Numbered from the stretch's first letter, positions 24,585 through 34,468 are shown. The stretch is 64,000 bases of DNA from Aeriscardovia sp. (GCA_017413255.1 JAFPUC010000005.1:1-64000), one strand, 5' to 3'. A program made the numbers and translations. Notes: generated from the sequence alone by a model not told the origin.

Positions 24585-27401
24585 ATGAATGACTTGTTTT
24601 CGGCTGAAAAGCCTTTGCAAGAAAAAGCAGAAGATTTTGTAAGAGATTGGAAAACCGAGAATCCAGGCGATCGCGAGCGCCCGCTTTACCAGGTCCTGTG
24701 GATCGATCTCGCAGACCTCTTTACGGGAAGTCACGAGGGGTTGGAATTTGAAAAAGAGACGGCAAAAGGCGGTTTTACCGACATATATTCCCAAAAATAC
24801 GGATTTATAGTCGAGCAGAAAGCGCCCGGTACGGATTTGGACAGGCCTGAAATACGCCAAGGAGAGCCCGTCACTCCTTTTGAACAGGCCAAAAGGTATA
24901 ACGACAACCTCCCTGCAAAGGAAAAAGTTTCGATTATCATCACTTCTAATTTTGAGAAGTTCCGGTTCTACGATCTGGATACTCCTGAAGGCATTAAAGG
25001 GGAAACTTATGCGGAGTGCGCATGGGAAGAAATCCCACAAAAGCTCGAACTCTTTGAGAAGCTGTTCAAGGTAGGGGGAAAGCCTGAAGAGGAATATTCG
25101 ATTCTGGATGCCGAGCATACGGAAGAGGCCGCAGACGATATAAGCGAACTATATCAAAGCCTGCTTAAAGGCATTGAAAACGACGAAGACCTGGACGAAG
25201 AAGAAAAGAAAAAATACGAAGAGGAAATCCCTCTCATCATAATGCGGATAGTCTTCCTACTATTTGCAAACAGCACTTCTGACAAATTGGGGGCGATCTT
25301 CAAAAATCGCGAATTTGAATCCTTCCTTAAGGATACTGACAACGTGCACCTTTCCTCGGATCTCATAACGCTTTTCAAGTGCCTGAACATCGAGGGCTCC
25401 GGCGCTCGGGCAAAAGCCGCAATCCCGCGCTATATGCGCGCCTTTCCTTATGTGGACGGAGAACTTTTCAGTTTCAAAGACCTTAACGGGGAGGAAATCA
25501 ACTGGTTTCCAGCTTTCCCCGAGTTGGTCTACGACAGATTAAACACCCTCGTGCAAAAGTTCAAAGACTGGGACCGCATAGACATCTCCGTCTTCGGGAC
25601 GATCATGGATCAGGCATTCAAAGGCGAATACAGGCACGAGCACGGGATATACAACACCTCAAAGGAAAATATACGAAAAGTTATAGAGCCTCTCTTTATG
25701 AATCAATTAAGGGCGGAATTAGGCGAAATTGAGGGGATAGAGATCTATGAAGAAAAACTGGAGAGGCTGAAGGCCTTCCATGACAAGCTGGGGCACCTGC
25801 AGTTTTTCGATCCGGCCTGCGGAAGCGGCGCATTTCTAATCGAATCCTTCCTCGAGCTCAGGAGCTTGGAAGACAAGGTAATAGGCCTTGAAAATTCCAC
25901 TTACAATCTCGACACGGATATCAAAGTCTCTCTCTCCCAGTTTCATGGGATCGAATTAAACGAATACGCAGCTATGATAGCGAGGACTTCGCTTTATATT
26001 GCGCGCGAACAGGCTTTGAAGAGAAGTTATTCGCGGTTCAGAAATTCGCCTGTTCCGCATTTCCTTCCCCTCAAAGACGAAGTCGAGGGGATTGTGTGTG
26101 CTAACGCCCTGGAGAAGGACTGGGGGAATCTTGTGACCCCTTCCCCGGAGCTATTTGTATTCGGAAACCCGCCGTATTTGGGGTATGATGATCAAACTCC
26201 CTCTCAGATAGATGACCTGAAATCTATATTTGGAAAAAATTATTACGGAGAATTCGATTACTGTACGGCATGGACTTTTAAGGCTGCAAAATTTCTGGAC
26301 GGTTCAGGGGCTAATTTCGCATTCGTCACTACAAGCTCAATCGTTCAGGGCGTCCAAGTCACTCCGCTTTTTGAACCGATATTCAGCATGGGATGGAAGA
26401 TTTCATTTGCTTATACCCCGTTTATATGGGATCGCCCGGGTGCTGCTGTAGCAGTTGTGATAATCGGAATGACACAGAAAATGAATATGAGGCCTTTACT
26501 GTGGAACAAGTCATCCAAAAGCCTTGAGCCCGTTGAAAACATTTCTCAATATCTGACTGATTTGCCTACGGTATTTATCAAAATTGGTGGAAACAAAAAT
26601 AAAAATTCAAATATGCCGAAGATATTTACCGGAAGTATAGCCGCAACAGGTAGGGGAGAAGGTTTTGGCTTGAAGGACTTAACTGCAAAAGCAGAAGCTG
26701 AGCAAGATCCATGGATTGCCAAATATGTTCGACCCCTTATGGGAGGTCACGATCTTATACATGGGACATGTCACTGGTGTTTGTGGTTAGCTGATTCTAC
26801 GCCCCGTGAACGCCATAACAGTAGGTTCTGGCAGAAGAGGGCACTGATAGTCGAAAGAGCCAGAAAAGGTAAAAAGTATGAGGTTAAGCCCATATGGGAG
26901 TTTGGAGAAGATAGGCAGCCGTCTAAAGATTATTTAGCAATTCCCAGAACTTTTACCGAAAAAATGCTCTATTTTCCTGCTAGTTTTCTAAAGAAGGAAG
27001 TAATTGCAGATAGCGGATTATGCACTTGCACTGATACCCCTGAGTTTGCGTTCGGAATAGTGGAAAGCCTGATGTTCATGTCGTGGCAGGACTTAATTGG
27101 AGGTAGGCTGAAAAAAGATAAACGAGCCGGGGCAGATACTACCTGGTATACCTTCCCTCTGGGCAAACTTAAAGAAGAACAGAAGGATCTAATAATCGAA
27201 GGCGGGAGAAAGGTCCTTGAAGCGAGATCTAATTACCCTTCTTCTTCTTTAGCCGACCTATACGACCCCTCAACATGCCCCAGGACCTCAGAAAAGCCCA
27301 CCAGTCCCTCGATAAAGCGATGGACGCCCTATTCTCGGACAAGCCCTTCAAGAGCGAGGAAGAGAGGCAGAAGGGGCTTTTGGAGGCCTATCAGAGAATG
27401 A
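24585..27401 (+). CDS. type IIG restriction-methylation enzyme (MmeI-like), C-terminus frameshifted
   Basis: A single polypeptide that both cuts and methylates DNA. The N-terminal region holds a PD-(D/E)xK-like nuclease core (GFTDIY, then IVEQK, about residues 62-80). The methyltransferase part has DPACGSGAFLIES (SAM motif I, about residue 408) and the catalytic FGNPPYLGYDD (motif IV, about 527). A target-recognition region follows. The last ordinary family segment is LADLYDP at about residue 888. After it the reading frame is wrong. Adding one C to the CCCC run at 27266..27269 restores YDPLNMPQDLRKAHQSLD and a normal acidic end that stops at 27421. So the present frame lost about 47 native C-terminal residues and has an unrelated basic tail. 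The cause may be a true frameshift, phase variation or a base-calling error. Confidence 0.88.
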   Translation: MNDLFSAEKPLQEKAEDFVRDWKTENPGDRERPLYQVLWIDLADLFTGSHEGLEFEKETAKGGFTDIYSQKYGFIVEQKAPGTDLDRPEIRQGEPVTPFEQAKRYNDNLPAKEKVSIIITSNFEKFRFYDLDTPEGIKGETYAECAWEEIPQKLELFEKLFKVGGKPEEEYSILDAEHTEEAADDISELYQSLLKGIENDEDLDEEEKKKYEEEIPLIIMRIVFLLFANSTSDKLGAIFKNREFESFLKDTDNVHLSSDLITLFKCLNIEGSGARAKAAIPRYMRAFPYVDGELFSFKDLNGEEINWFPAFPELVYDRLNTLVQKFKDWDRIDISVFGTIMDQAFKGEYRHEHGIYNTSKENIRKVIEPLFMNQLRAELGEIEGIEIYEEKLERLKAFHDKLGHLQFFDPACGSGAFLIESFLELRSLEDKVIGLENSTYNLDTDIKVSLSQFHGIELNEYAAMIARTSLYIAREQALKRSYSRFRNSPVPHFLPLKDEVEGIVCANALEKDWGNLVTPSPELFVFGNPPYLGYDDQTPSQIDDLKSIFGKNYYGEFDYCTAWTFKAAKFLDGSGANFAFVTTSSIVQGVQVTPLFEPIFSMGWKISFAYTPFIWDRPGAAVAVVIIGMTQKMNMRPLLWNKSSKSLEPVENISQYLTDLPTVFIKIGGNKNKNSNMPKIFTGSIAATGRGEGFGLKDLTAKAEAEQDPWIAKYVRPLMGGHDLIHGTCHWCLWLADSTPRERHNSRFWQKRALIVERARKGKKYEVKPIWEFGEDRQPSKDYLAIPRTFTEKMLYFPASFLKKEVIADSGLCTCTDTPEFAFGIVESLMFMSWQDLIGGRLKKDKRAGADTTWYTFPLGKLKEEQKDLIIEGGRKVLEARSNYPSSSLADLYDPSTCPRTSEKPTSPSIKRWTPYSRTSPSRARKRGRRGFWRPIRE

Positions 27402-27440
27402 CGAAAGAAGAGGGAAAATAAACATGCCCTGCGAGGAAGA

Positions 27441-27683
27441 TTGCAGGGTCAAAGCGAAACTGCCAAAGGGTTGGATGCAGCTCAGGAAGCGTATGATACT
27501 GTAAAAGACAGGGCCAGTCTTACCCATGAATCCATTGACCCTACCGATATCTGCAATTTGAAGCCGAATTGCACGGCTGCAGGCTCAGAATATGGGAGAC
27601 CGGCAGAAGAGAGAAAAGTCTCCCGGGGCGAGTATCAAAAAGCCAAAGACGCTGTAAAGAAAGCCCTGGATGAAAAAAGTTGA
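27441..27683 (+). CDS. possible small protein, 80 residues
   Basis: A TTG-started frame right after the restriction enzyme gene, with GAGGAAGA upstream. The product is charged and probably helical (SRGEYQKAKDAVKKALDEKS at the end), with two Cys in the middle (DICNLKPNCTAA). No family is recognised. Its proximity to the enzyme stop suggests co-transcription. Reality is uncertain. Confidence 0.3.
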   Translation: MQGQSETAKGLDAAQEAYDTVKDRASLTHESIDPTDICNLKPNCTAAGSEYGRPAEERKVSRGEYQKAKDAVKKALDEKS

Positions 27684-27811
27684 ATCCGACCGCGCGGTCG
27701 GGTATGCGGGAAGGGAACTGGATAAAGCTCAAAGCGCCTGTGGCAAAATCATGCGTAATAGGTAAAAGATGCCCTGATAGCAGGTTTTAAAAACCTTGAA
27801 AAGCGCTGCTC

Positions 27812-27877
27812 AAAGGGCAAATGAACTGAGGAGGGGATGCACCTGTTTTCTATCCCCGGTTAGGGATTTTGCCCTTT
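27812..27877. repeat. nested inverted repeats
   Basis: Outer arms AAAGGGCAAA (27812..27821) and TTTGCCCTTT (27868..27877) are perfect 10-bp complements. Inside them GGGGAT (27833..27838) and ATCCCC (27852..27857) pair. The structure lies downstream of the small minus-strand gene at 27892 and could be its 3'-end hairpin or part of an RNA. Confidence 0.4.
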
Positions 27878-27891
27878 ACAGCAAAGCCGAT

Positions 27892-28053
27892 TTACAATTC
27901 CGGAGCCGGAGGTACGGGTTCTTTTTGGGCCTTCTTTAAGGCTTTGACTTCCTTCTCAGTATTCCAGTACCGGACTCCAAGCCAGAATTTCAGATTGACC
28001 CTTTCTTCAGGAATGCCGTACTCTTTGCACCACTTTTTACAGCGCAACTTCAT
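27892..28053 (-). CDS. small protein, 53 residues, possible remnant
   Basis: The minus-strand frame from ATG at 28053 encodes KLRCKKWCKEYGIPEERVN, then KFWLGVRYWNTEKEVKALKK and ends PVPPAPEL. The composition and regular helix-like pattern look much more like a protein than the plus-strand frame over the same DNA. A Cys pair sits near the start. No strong ribosome binding site precedes the ATG, so it may be the surviving end of a longer gene. No family recognised. Confidence 0.4.
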   Translation of the reverse strand: MKLRCKKWCKEYGIPEERVNLKFWLGVRYWNTEKEVKALKKAQKEPVPPAPEL

Positions 28054-28267
28054 GACCAAAATTCCGGAAATGCTTTCCCTTCAGAATCGACGGATTATCC
28101 TAGGGAGATAACATCTTCTCCGCTTCCCCAGTCAAGGCGCTTTTTCTCCCGGATTAGTGAAGTATTCGGAATTTTTGAAAAAGGCATCCGATCTCTTTTA
28201 CGTGCCTGGCAAAGAAACGCCTAAGCGAATTTTGCATTTTTGCTGTACAAAGCATCCTCCCGGGGTT

Positions 28268-28296
28268 TTTACCTCATATTTCTTTCAGGCTATAAA
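28268..28296 (+). promoter_or_regulatory. promoter of a candidate small RNA
   Basis: TTTACC and TATAAA are separated by exactly 17 bp, a good sigma-70-type promoter. Transcription would start at about 28303. No open frame with a ribosome binding site follows before the terminator at 28427..28447. Confidence 0.5.
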
Positions 28297-28302
28297 AATA
28301 TC

Positions 28303-28447
28303 CATAAACTAGAGGGATCGCGATCCCGCCTTATTGGCAATAGCTGAATATCCGGAGGATTTAAAAAGCGGGAGAAAATATTCGGTTCTCTCACGTTCCT
28401 CAATCCCGCCTTTTCGTTCCAAAAGTCCGGCTTGCGCCGGTTTTTTT
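28303..28447 (+). ncRNA. candidate small non-coding RNA, about 145 nt
   Basis: The transcript expected from the promoter at 28268..28296 and the terminator at 28427..28447 has several structural elements. There is a perfect 14-bp palindrome GGGATCGCGATCCC at 28314..28327, a long-range pairing of AAAGCGGGA with TCCCGCCTTT, and the terminal hairpin CCGGC-TTGC-GCCGG with seven U. It is not a tRNA, 4.5S RNA, tmRNA or RNase P that I can recognise, and it codes for no convincing protein. The evidence is structural and positional only. Confidence 0.4.
28427..28447 (+). terminator. intrinsic terminator
   Basis: CCGGC, loop TTGC, GCCGG, then seven T. No plus-strand protein gene ends before it, which is why a small RNA is proposed. 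Confidence 0.75.
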
Positions 28448-28698
28448 AAAGGTTGCCTTATAAGTTCGGGAAAAGTTCTAAGATTTTCCTGCTTTAGTCC
28501 TTAAACCCCTATTAGCCTTAGCGAACAGGGCTGCAAGATTATAGGATTTCGGATCGTCTTCTAGCGCTTCCAGAGCTCACGGATTTCATCAATGGGATTG
28601 AAGCGCTGCAGGATAATGGAGATAACTCGGATTTCTAAACTTGAAAACCGCCGGTGCATGTCCGGCAAGACCGGATCTCTGTGCAAAGCAAAGGGAGT

Positions 28699-29439
28699 TT
28701 AATGCACCTGGAGGGTGGGCCTCAAAATTACCTCATCCACGCATGCCTCGGGGGGCATGTCGATGGCAAAGTCCACGCACTTTGCCACGTCCAATGCAGG
28801 TATGGCGGTGGAAGCGTAGAAGGAACCGGTGCTCTGAAGGGCGTCCGGGTCCGTTATGGTGCTTAAAAGCTCGGTATCTATGGCTCCGGGGGCTATGAGC
28901 GTGATTCTTACCCCGCTTTTAGCCTGGGCTTCCTCTTTCCTAAGCGCGTCGCTTAGGGCCCTGACGGCAAACTTTGTGGCAGAGTAAACCGCAGATCCCG
29001 GATTTGAAACATGTCCCGCAACCGACCCCATGTTTATGATGTGCCCTTCCTTCTGCTCCCTCATGATTTTCAGGCAGGCGTGGGTGCCGTACAGGACGCC
29101 CTTAATGTTTACATCCACCATCCTGTCCCACTCATCTACCTTGTCTTTGATTATTTCAGAAACGGGCATGAGGCCTGCGTTGTTCACCCACACGTCAATC
29201 CTGCCAAATTCAGTGAGGGCGGCCTGGGAGACTTCTTCCATTTGCAGTATGTCGGTAACGTCGGCTTTAAGGTGGATGGCTTCTCCCCCCTTTTCCCTTA
29301 TGGAGGAGGCTATTTCCTTTAGCCTTTCCTCCCTTCTGGCGCACATCACTATCTTGTGCCCCTTTTCAGCCAGCAGTTTTGCACACGCTTCCCCTATGCC
29401 GCTGGAAGCGCCCGTAATGACTACAACTTTGGATTTCAT
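28699..29439 (-). CDS. short-chain dehydrogenase/reductase (SDR)
   Basis: A classical SDR oxidoreductase of 246 residues. The nucleotide-binding motif VVITGASSGIGEACA is at the N-terminus, VNNAG at about residue 86, and the catalytic Ser plus YSATK (YxxxK) at about 150. Arg residues after the second strand (CARREER) favour NADPH. Substrate unknown; the sequence is like the clavaldehyde-dehydrogenase or YdfG type that reduces small hydroxy or keto compounds. The start is supported by a purine-rich site (AAAGGGGCGGAGG) just upstream. It is divergent from ychF, with a 48-bp shared promoter region. Confidence 0.88.
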   Translation of the reverse strand: MKSKVVVITGASSGIGEACAKLLAEKGHKIVMCARREERLKEIASSIREKGGEAIHLKADVTDILQMEEVSQAALTEFGRIDVWVNNAGLMPVSEIIKDKVDEWDRMVDVNIKGVLYGTHACLKIMREQKEGHIINMGSVAGHVSNPGSAVYSATKFAVRALSDALRKEEAQAKSGVRITLIAPGAIDTELLSTITDPDALQSTGSFYASTAIPALDVAKCVDFAIDMPPEACVDEVILRPTLQVH

Positions 29440-29474
29440 TCCTCCGCCCCTTTCAGGTGAAATTAACGGAATAT

Positions 29475-29487
29475 TAGACTTTAGTAT
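29475..29487 (+). promoter_or_regulatory. -10 element for leaderless ychF mRNA
   Basis: TAGACT at 29475..29480 is followed by seven bases and then the ATG. No Shine-Dalgarno is present, so transcription and translation probably start at the same base, as is common in actinobacteria. Confidence 0.45.
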
Positions 29488-30552
29488 ATGAGTTTAACTA
29501 TAGGAATAGTAGGCCTTCCGAATGTTGGAAAGAGCACGCTGTTCAATGCGTTGACGAGAAATAACGCCCTGGCTGCAAACTACCCCTTTGCCACCATAGA
29601 TCCCAATGTGGGGGTAGTGCCTTTAAAAGATGAAAGGCTTTCAAAACTCGCCAAAGTGGTAGGAACGCAAACCCTGGTGCCTGCCACGGTGAAGTTTGTA
29701 GATATTGCAGGCATAGTAAAGGGGGCCTACAAGGGAGAGGGGCTTGGCAACCAGTTCCTTGCCCACATTCGCGAAGCCGATGCGATATGCGAAGTCGTGA
29801 GGGTATTTAAAGACGACGATATAGTGCACGTGGAAAACAGGGTGGACCCCAAAAGCGACATAGAGACCATAAATACCGAGCTCATACTTTCAGACATGCA
29901 GGTTTTGGAAAAGATGCTCCCCAAATTGGAAAAAGACGTGAGGGGGGGGAAGGAAGACAAAAAGAAGCTGGAAGAAGTGAAAAAAGTGTACGAAGCCCTG
30001 AAAGAGGGGAAGATCCTCTCCAATACCTCAAAAGACATAGACTACGAGCTTTTAAAGGGGATAAACCTTCTCACTTTGAAGCCCTTCATCTACGTTTTTA
30101 ACGCGGACGACGCATCCCTGGCGGATGAGGCGCTGAAAAAGGATCTGTCTAACTTCGTATCTCCCGCCCCGGCCATCTTCCTGAACGCCGAACTTGAAAG
30201 GGAAGTGTCGCAGCTCCCCGAAGAGGAGGCTGATGAATTTCTGGAAGAATCCGGCCTGGACAAATTGGCTTCCGCCGGCTTCTCCCTTCTTGGCCTGCAA
30301 ACCTTCCTTACGGCCGGCCCCAAAGAAGTGAGGGCGTGGACTATAAAGAAGGGAAGCCGGGCTCCGGAGGCGGCCGGGGTAATCCACTCCGACTTTGAAA
30401 AAGGGTTTATCAAGGCCAGCGTGGTTTCTTGCGAGGACTTATTGGAAGCCGGAGGGTACGAGGAAGCGAAAAAAGAAGGCAAAATCCGTCTTGAAGGAAA
30501 GGACTACGTAATGCAGGAAGGGGATGTGGTCGAATTTCGATTCAACGTATGA
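29488..30552 (+). CDS. ychF: redox-regulated ATPase/GTPase YchF (Obg family)
   Basis: A ribosome-associated P-loop NTPase of the Obg family. The G1 motif is GLPNVGKST (residues 7-15), G3 is DIAGIV, the G4 position is NADD, and the C-terminal TGS domain ends in YVMQEGDVVEFRFNV. The length, 354 residues, is near normal. It is linked to translation quality and stress responses. There is no Shine-Dalgarno and a -10 box lies just upstream, so the mRNA is likely leaderless. It overlaps pth by 4 bp, so the two are one operon with mfd. Confidence 0.96.
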   Translation: MSLTIGIVGLPNVGKSTLFNALTRNNALAANYPFATIDPNVGVVPLKDERLSKLAKVVGTQTLVPATVKFVDIAGIVKGAYKGEGLGNQFLAHIREADAICEVVRVFKDDDIVHVENRVDPKSDIETINTELILSDMQVLEKMLPKLEKDVRGGKEDKKKLEEVKKVYEALKEGKILSNTSKDIDYELLKGINLLTLKPFIYVFNADDASLADEALKKDLSNFVSPAPAIFLNAELEREVSQLPEEEADEFLEESGLDKLASAGFSLLGLQTFLTAGPKEVRAWTIKKGSRAPEAAGVIHSDFEKGFIKASVVSCEDLLEAGGYEEAKKEGKIRLEGKDYVMQEGDVVEFRFNV

Positions 30553-31127
30553 GCGAAAACAGGATTTGGCTGGTAGCGGGGCTTGGGAACCCGGAACCCC
30601 GCTATGAGATGACGAGGCACAACGCGGGGTTTATGGCTTTAGACCTCATGGCAAAACAGGAAGGAGCCGATTTTAGAAATTCCAGGCTTTCTTCGGTTGC
30701 CAAAATCTGCAGGGAAGGGGGGATAAAAATCTTTTTGAACAAGCCCCTGACTTATATGAACAGCTCAGGGGCGAGCGTGCAATCCATGCTTTCCTATTAC
30801 GACATAGATCCCTGCCGTCTCATAGTGGTGCACGATGACATGGACCTGGAAGTGGGAAGGGTAAAAGTGAAAATGGGCGGATCTGCCGCCGGCCACAACG
30901 GAATAAAATCCATAGATTCCAGCCTCCAAACCCCCTCCTACTACAGGGTGAGAATCGGCATTGGGCGCCCCGGGCGCCCCGGAGGATACATCCCGTGGGT
31001 TCTTGGGAAATTCTCGCCGGAAGAAAGGGAAAAGATGGAAGAAGGGGAAAAGAAGGCCATTGAGGCGGTAAACTCCATAATCAGCGAAGGCCTTTCAAAA
31101 ACGCAGGAAAAATTCAATGCCCGCTAG
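30549..31127 (+). CDS. pth: peptidyl-tRNA hydrolase
   Basis: Releases peptides from prematurely dissociated peptidyl-tRNA. The active-site signature GLGNPEPRYEMTRHNAGF contains the catalytic His, NKPLTYMN and VVHDDMDLEVG carry the conserved Asn and Asp, and GHNGIKSI is the next conserved loop. The 192 residues are the normal length. The start overlaps the ychF stop and its end overlaps the mfd start by 11 bp, so translation is probably coupled. Confidence 0.97.
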   Translation: MSENRIWLVAGLGNPEPRYEMTRHNAGFMALDLMAKQEGADFRNSRLSSVAKICREGGIKIFLNKPLTYMNSSGASVQSMLSYYDIDPCRLIVVHDDMDLEVGRVKVKMGGSAAGHNGIKSIDSSLQTPSYYRVRIGIGRPGRPGGYIPWVLGKFSPEEREKMEEGEKKAIEAVNSIISEGLSKTQEKFNAR

Positions 31128-34100
31128 CCTGGCAGCCTACAGGAAAGATCTGGAAAAGAGCCCCGACTTTCTAGGGATCCTTAACTGCTCCGGAAATGAA
31201 ACGCTCGCCTTCCCCTCCCCGGCCCTGATTGCCGCCAGCTGCATGGCCGAAAGGACCTGCGTTCTGGTTTTGCCCTCCCCTAAGGAAGCTGAGGAAGCAT
31301 GGAAGGGGTGCCTGGAGTGGTGGGGAGGCGACCCAGAGCAGGTGGCGCTACTTCCCACCCCCGAAACCCTTCCTTTCGAGCAGTTATCTCCAAGGCCCCA
31401 GACGGTGTCTGAAAGGTACCGCGTCCTGAGGCGCCTCTACAGGCCTGAAAGAAAGAAAGGCTGGGGAGAAATCAAGGTCCTGGTCTCTTCTATCCGCTCC
31501 CTCCTCCAGCCCTTAACCCCCCTCTTTAGAGAGCCCCCCCTTTTTGTAAAAGCTTTGGAAAATATAAGCCAGCAAGATCTTTTCTGCCGCCTTTCCTCCC
31601 TTGGATACAGGGAAGCGGAGGCGGTGTCTTTAAGAGGGGAAATGGCCAAAAGGAAAGACATACTGGATGTCTTCGCTCCAAATATGGATTCGCCCGTAAG
31701 AATTTTTTGGAAAGGGGAAAAGATAAGGGAAATAAGGAAGTTCTCCATCCTTTCCCAACTTACCTTTGCATCTGAAGAAGAGTGCCATTTGGGGCCTGTC
31801 CACAATTTTTTGGTTACAGAAGAAGTGAAGGAAAGGGCCAAAGATCTCTCCCGCCTCCCTTCCTTTAACTGCCTTTTGAAGAAGGTTGCGGAGGGGAAAA
31901 GCCCAAACGGCATGGAAGCGCTTTCCCCGCTTCTTCTTTCTCCCCTCCCCCTTTCATCCCTTCTCTCGGGCTCGCTTTTCCTATTTTCGGATTTTTCCTC
32001 CGCAGAGCGAACGGCCCTGCTTTTAAAGGAGGCTTCCCAAAAGTTTTTGGCCTCTCAAAAAGAGGAAGGGCAACTCTCCCCCCGCTTTTGCGGATCGGGT
32101 TTTATGAGCATGGAAGAACTTAAAAACGATCTGAAAGGGGAAGATGCCGTATTTGCGGAAAACAAGGATTTAGCCTCGCTTTGCCCATCTCCATCCTGTG
32201 AGGGAATGAAAGAAAAAATCAAAGAGGCGCTGGATCTTCCCGGATTTAAAGTGCTCGTCTCTTCCCCTATGGGCGGGGCTGAAAAGATCTGCTCCGCCTT
32301 CCCCGATCTCCCCCTTATCCCCATCCGGTCCGAGGCGGAATCGGGCTTTAAAGACGAAGGGGCAAAATTTGCCTTGTTTACGGAAAGCGATCTTTTCGGC
32401 TTTTCCAGCCGCTCCCCTTCTGAAAAGCTTTCGTTCAGGGAAAAAACCATAGACATCCCCGACTTAAACCCGGGAGACCTGATTGTGCACACCCAATACG
32501 GCATAGGCAGGTTTTCAGGACTTGAGAAGAGGGAGACAAGGGATGGGGAAAAGGAATTTGTAGTCCTGGAATACGCTTCCTCATCCGGAAAGGATCCGGA
32601 CCGGCTCTACCTTCCCGCTTCCCAGCTTTCGCAAATAAGCAGATATATGGGATCTGACAACCCCAAGTTAGACCGCCTGGGTTCCCCTAACTGGAATTCG
32701 ACCAGATCCAAGGCAAGAAAGCACGCGGCAGAGGTTTCAGCCGAGCTGGTAAAGCTATACTCCAGCCGAAGGCGAATGGAAGGGCACGCCTTTCCCAAAG
32801 ACGGCCCTGAGCAAAAGGCCCTGGAAGACGCCTTCCCCTATAGGGAAACCCCTGACCAGTTAAAGGCGATAGAGGAAGTAAAAAGGGACATGCAGTCCTC
32901 TTCTCCCATGGACAGGCTCATCACGGGAGATGTCGGATTTGGAAAGACCGAGATTGCCATCCGGGCCGCATTTAAGGCCGTGCAGTGCGGGAAGCAGGTG
33001 GCCATCCTCGCTCCAACCACCCTTCTTTGCGAGCAGCACCTGGAAACGTTCCGTTCCCGCTTTGAGCCTTTTGGGGTAAAGGTGGAAGCGCTCTCGCGCT
33101 TCAGGAGCGCAAAAGAAGCGCGCTCCATTGCCGAAGGCGCGGCAGACGGAAGCGTAAACGTCCTCATAGGCACCCAAAAGATCCTTTCCCCATCCGTCTC
33201 GTTTAAAGACCTTGGGCTTGTAGTGGTAGACGAAGAGCAGAGGTTTGGGGTAAAAGACAAAGAGTTTTTGAAAAAGCTAAAGCCGGAAATCGACGTCCTC
33301 TCGCTTTCAGCCACCCCCATCCCCAGGACCCTTGAAATGAGTTTGGTGGGAATAAGGGAAGTTTCCACACTGATGACTGCCCCCGAAGAGAGGATGGATG
33401 TTTTAACCTACGTGGGCCAGTGGAACCTCGAATTGGTGGCGGCCGCCATTTCAAGGGAGATTTTAAGATCGGGCCAGGTGTTTTACGTGTGCGGGAGAAT
33501 CGAGGACCTGGACACCGCAGCCTCCCGCATTCGAGAGGCAGTGCCAGGATGCAGGGTGGATGTGGCGGATGGAAAGATGCCGGCCGCCCGCCTGGACAAA
33601 GTCATAAACGACTTTTGGAAGGGAAAGACGGACGTATTGGTGTCGACGTCGATAATCGAACTGGGCCTGGATATCCCGAGAGCCAACACCCTAATAGTAG
33701 AAAGATCAGACTACTTCGGCCTGGCCCAGCTCCACCAGCTTCGGGGAAGGGTGGGAAGATCCTCCCAGAGGGCCTACGCCTATTTCCTCCACCCCGAAAA
33801 CATCACACCCGACGCCCAGGCCAGGCTTGAAACCATAGAAGAAAACGCCTCTTTGGGGTCGGGCTACAAGATAGCCCTAAAGGATCTGGAACTTAGGGGA
33901 ATTGGAAACCTGGTGGGAGAGGAACAAAGCGGCTTTATAAAGGGGGTAGGCTTTGACTACTTTGTGAGAATGATGAAAGAGGGGATAGAAAAGGAAAAGG
34001 GAGTAGACAAAAAAGAGGAGGACAGGCCCCTTATAAACCTGCCCGGAAAGGCCTACATCCCCCAGTCCTTCATTCCCTCCCAAAAGCTGAGGATGGAAGC

Positions 34101-34458
34101 CTACTCTTCCATCTTCAAGGCGGAAGGGGAAAAGGAACTGGAGGAAGTCAGAAGGGGAATCGAGGACCGCTACGGCGATCTTCCCTCCTCCCTCCTCCCC
34201 CTCTTTTCCCAGAGGCGGCTGGAGTGGGAAGCTGAAAAAGACGGGGTAAAAAGCGTAACCCAAAGAGGGGATAACCTCTTCTTCTCCCTCTCTTCGCCTT
34301 TCCCGGACTTTATGCAGCTGCGCCTAAAGCGCCTGTTTGCCGGCTCTTTCTACCTCAAATCTGAGATGGGTTTTAAAATTCCTTTAGACAAAGAGCAATG
34401 CGAGGGCGGGGCCATAGGCTTTGCCTTCAAAGCCCTTGGCCAACTTTTCACAACCTAA
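31117..34458 (+). CDS. mfd: transcription-repair coupling factor Mfd
   Basis: A DNA translocase that removes stalled RNA polymerase and recruits nucleotide excision repair. It has the UvrB-like N-terminal part, the CarD-like RNA-polymerase interaction domain ([17 protein letters not shown], about residue 450), a Walker [10 protein letters not shown] at about 607, DEEQRFG (motif II) and SATPIPRT (motif III), and the C-terminal TRG motif with [19 protein letters not shown]. The length of 1113 residues is normal. It overlaps pth and is followed by eno after 10 bp. Confidence 0.97.
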   Translation: MPASLAAYRKDLEKSPDFLGILNCSGNETLAFPSPALIAASCMAERTCVLVLPSPKEAEEAWKGCLEWWGGDPEQVALLPTPETLPFEQLSPRPQTVSERYRVLRRLYRPERKKGWGEIKVLVSSIRSLLQPLTPLFREPPLFVKALENISQQDLFCRLSSLGYREAEAVSLRGEMAKRKDILDVFAPNMDSPVRIFWKGEKIREIRKFSILSQLTFASEEECHLGPVHNFLVTEEVKERAKDLSRLPSFNCLLKKVAEGKSPNGMEALSPLLLSPLPLSSLLSGSLFLFSDFSSAERTALLLKEASQKFLASQKEEGQLSPRFCGSGFMSMEELKNDLKGEDAVFAENKDLASLCPSPSCEGMKEKIKEALDLPGFKVLVSSPMGGAEKICSAFPDLPLIPIRSEAESGFKDEGAKFALFTESDLFGFSSRSPSEKLSFREKTIDIPDLNPGDLIVHTQYGIGRFSGLEKRETRDGEKEFVVLEYASSSGKDPDRLYLPASQLSQISRYMGSDNPKLDRLGSPNWNSTRSKARKHAAEVSAELVKLYSSRRRMEGHAFPKDGPEQKALEDAFPYRETPDQLKAIEEVKRDMQSSSPMDRLITGDVGFGKTEIAIRAAFKAVQCGKQVAILAPTTLLCEQHLETFRSRFEPFGVKVEALSRFRSAKEARSIAEGAADGSVNVLIGTQKILSPSVSFKDLGLVVVDEEQRFGVKDKEFLKKLKPEIDVLSLSATPIPRTLEMSLVGIREVSTLMTAPEERMDVLTYVGQWNLELVAAAISREILRSGQVFYVCGRIEDLDTAASRIREAVPGCRVDVADGKMPAARLDKVINDFWKGKTDVLVSTSIIELGLDIPRANTLIVERSDYFGLAQLHQLRGRVGRSSQRAYAYFLHPENITPDAQARLETIEENASLGSGYKIALKDLELRGIGNLVGEEQSGFIKGVGFDYFVRMMKEGIEKEKGVDKKEEDRPLINLPGKAYIPQSFIPSQKLRMEAYSSIFKAEGEKELEEVRRGIEDRYGDLPSSLLPLFSQRRLEWEAEKDGVKSVTQRGDNLFFSLSSPFPDFMQLRLKRLFAGSFYLKSEMGFKIPLDKEQCEGGAIGFAFKALGQLFTT

Positions 34459-34468
34459 AGGGGGAATC

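Noticed and set aside
27869-28111. 80-codon plus-strand frame
   Set aside because: The minus strand over the same DNA is more protein-like, and the plus frame has no ribosome binding site.
1-28600. Possible prophage or insertion sequence explaining the accessory region
   Set aside because: No transposase, integrase, capsid, portal or terminal repeats were found; the single phage-type lysozyme domain is not enough.
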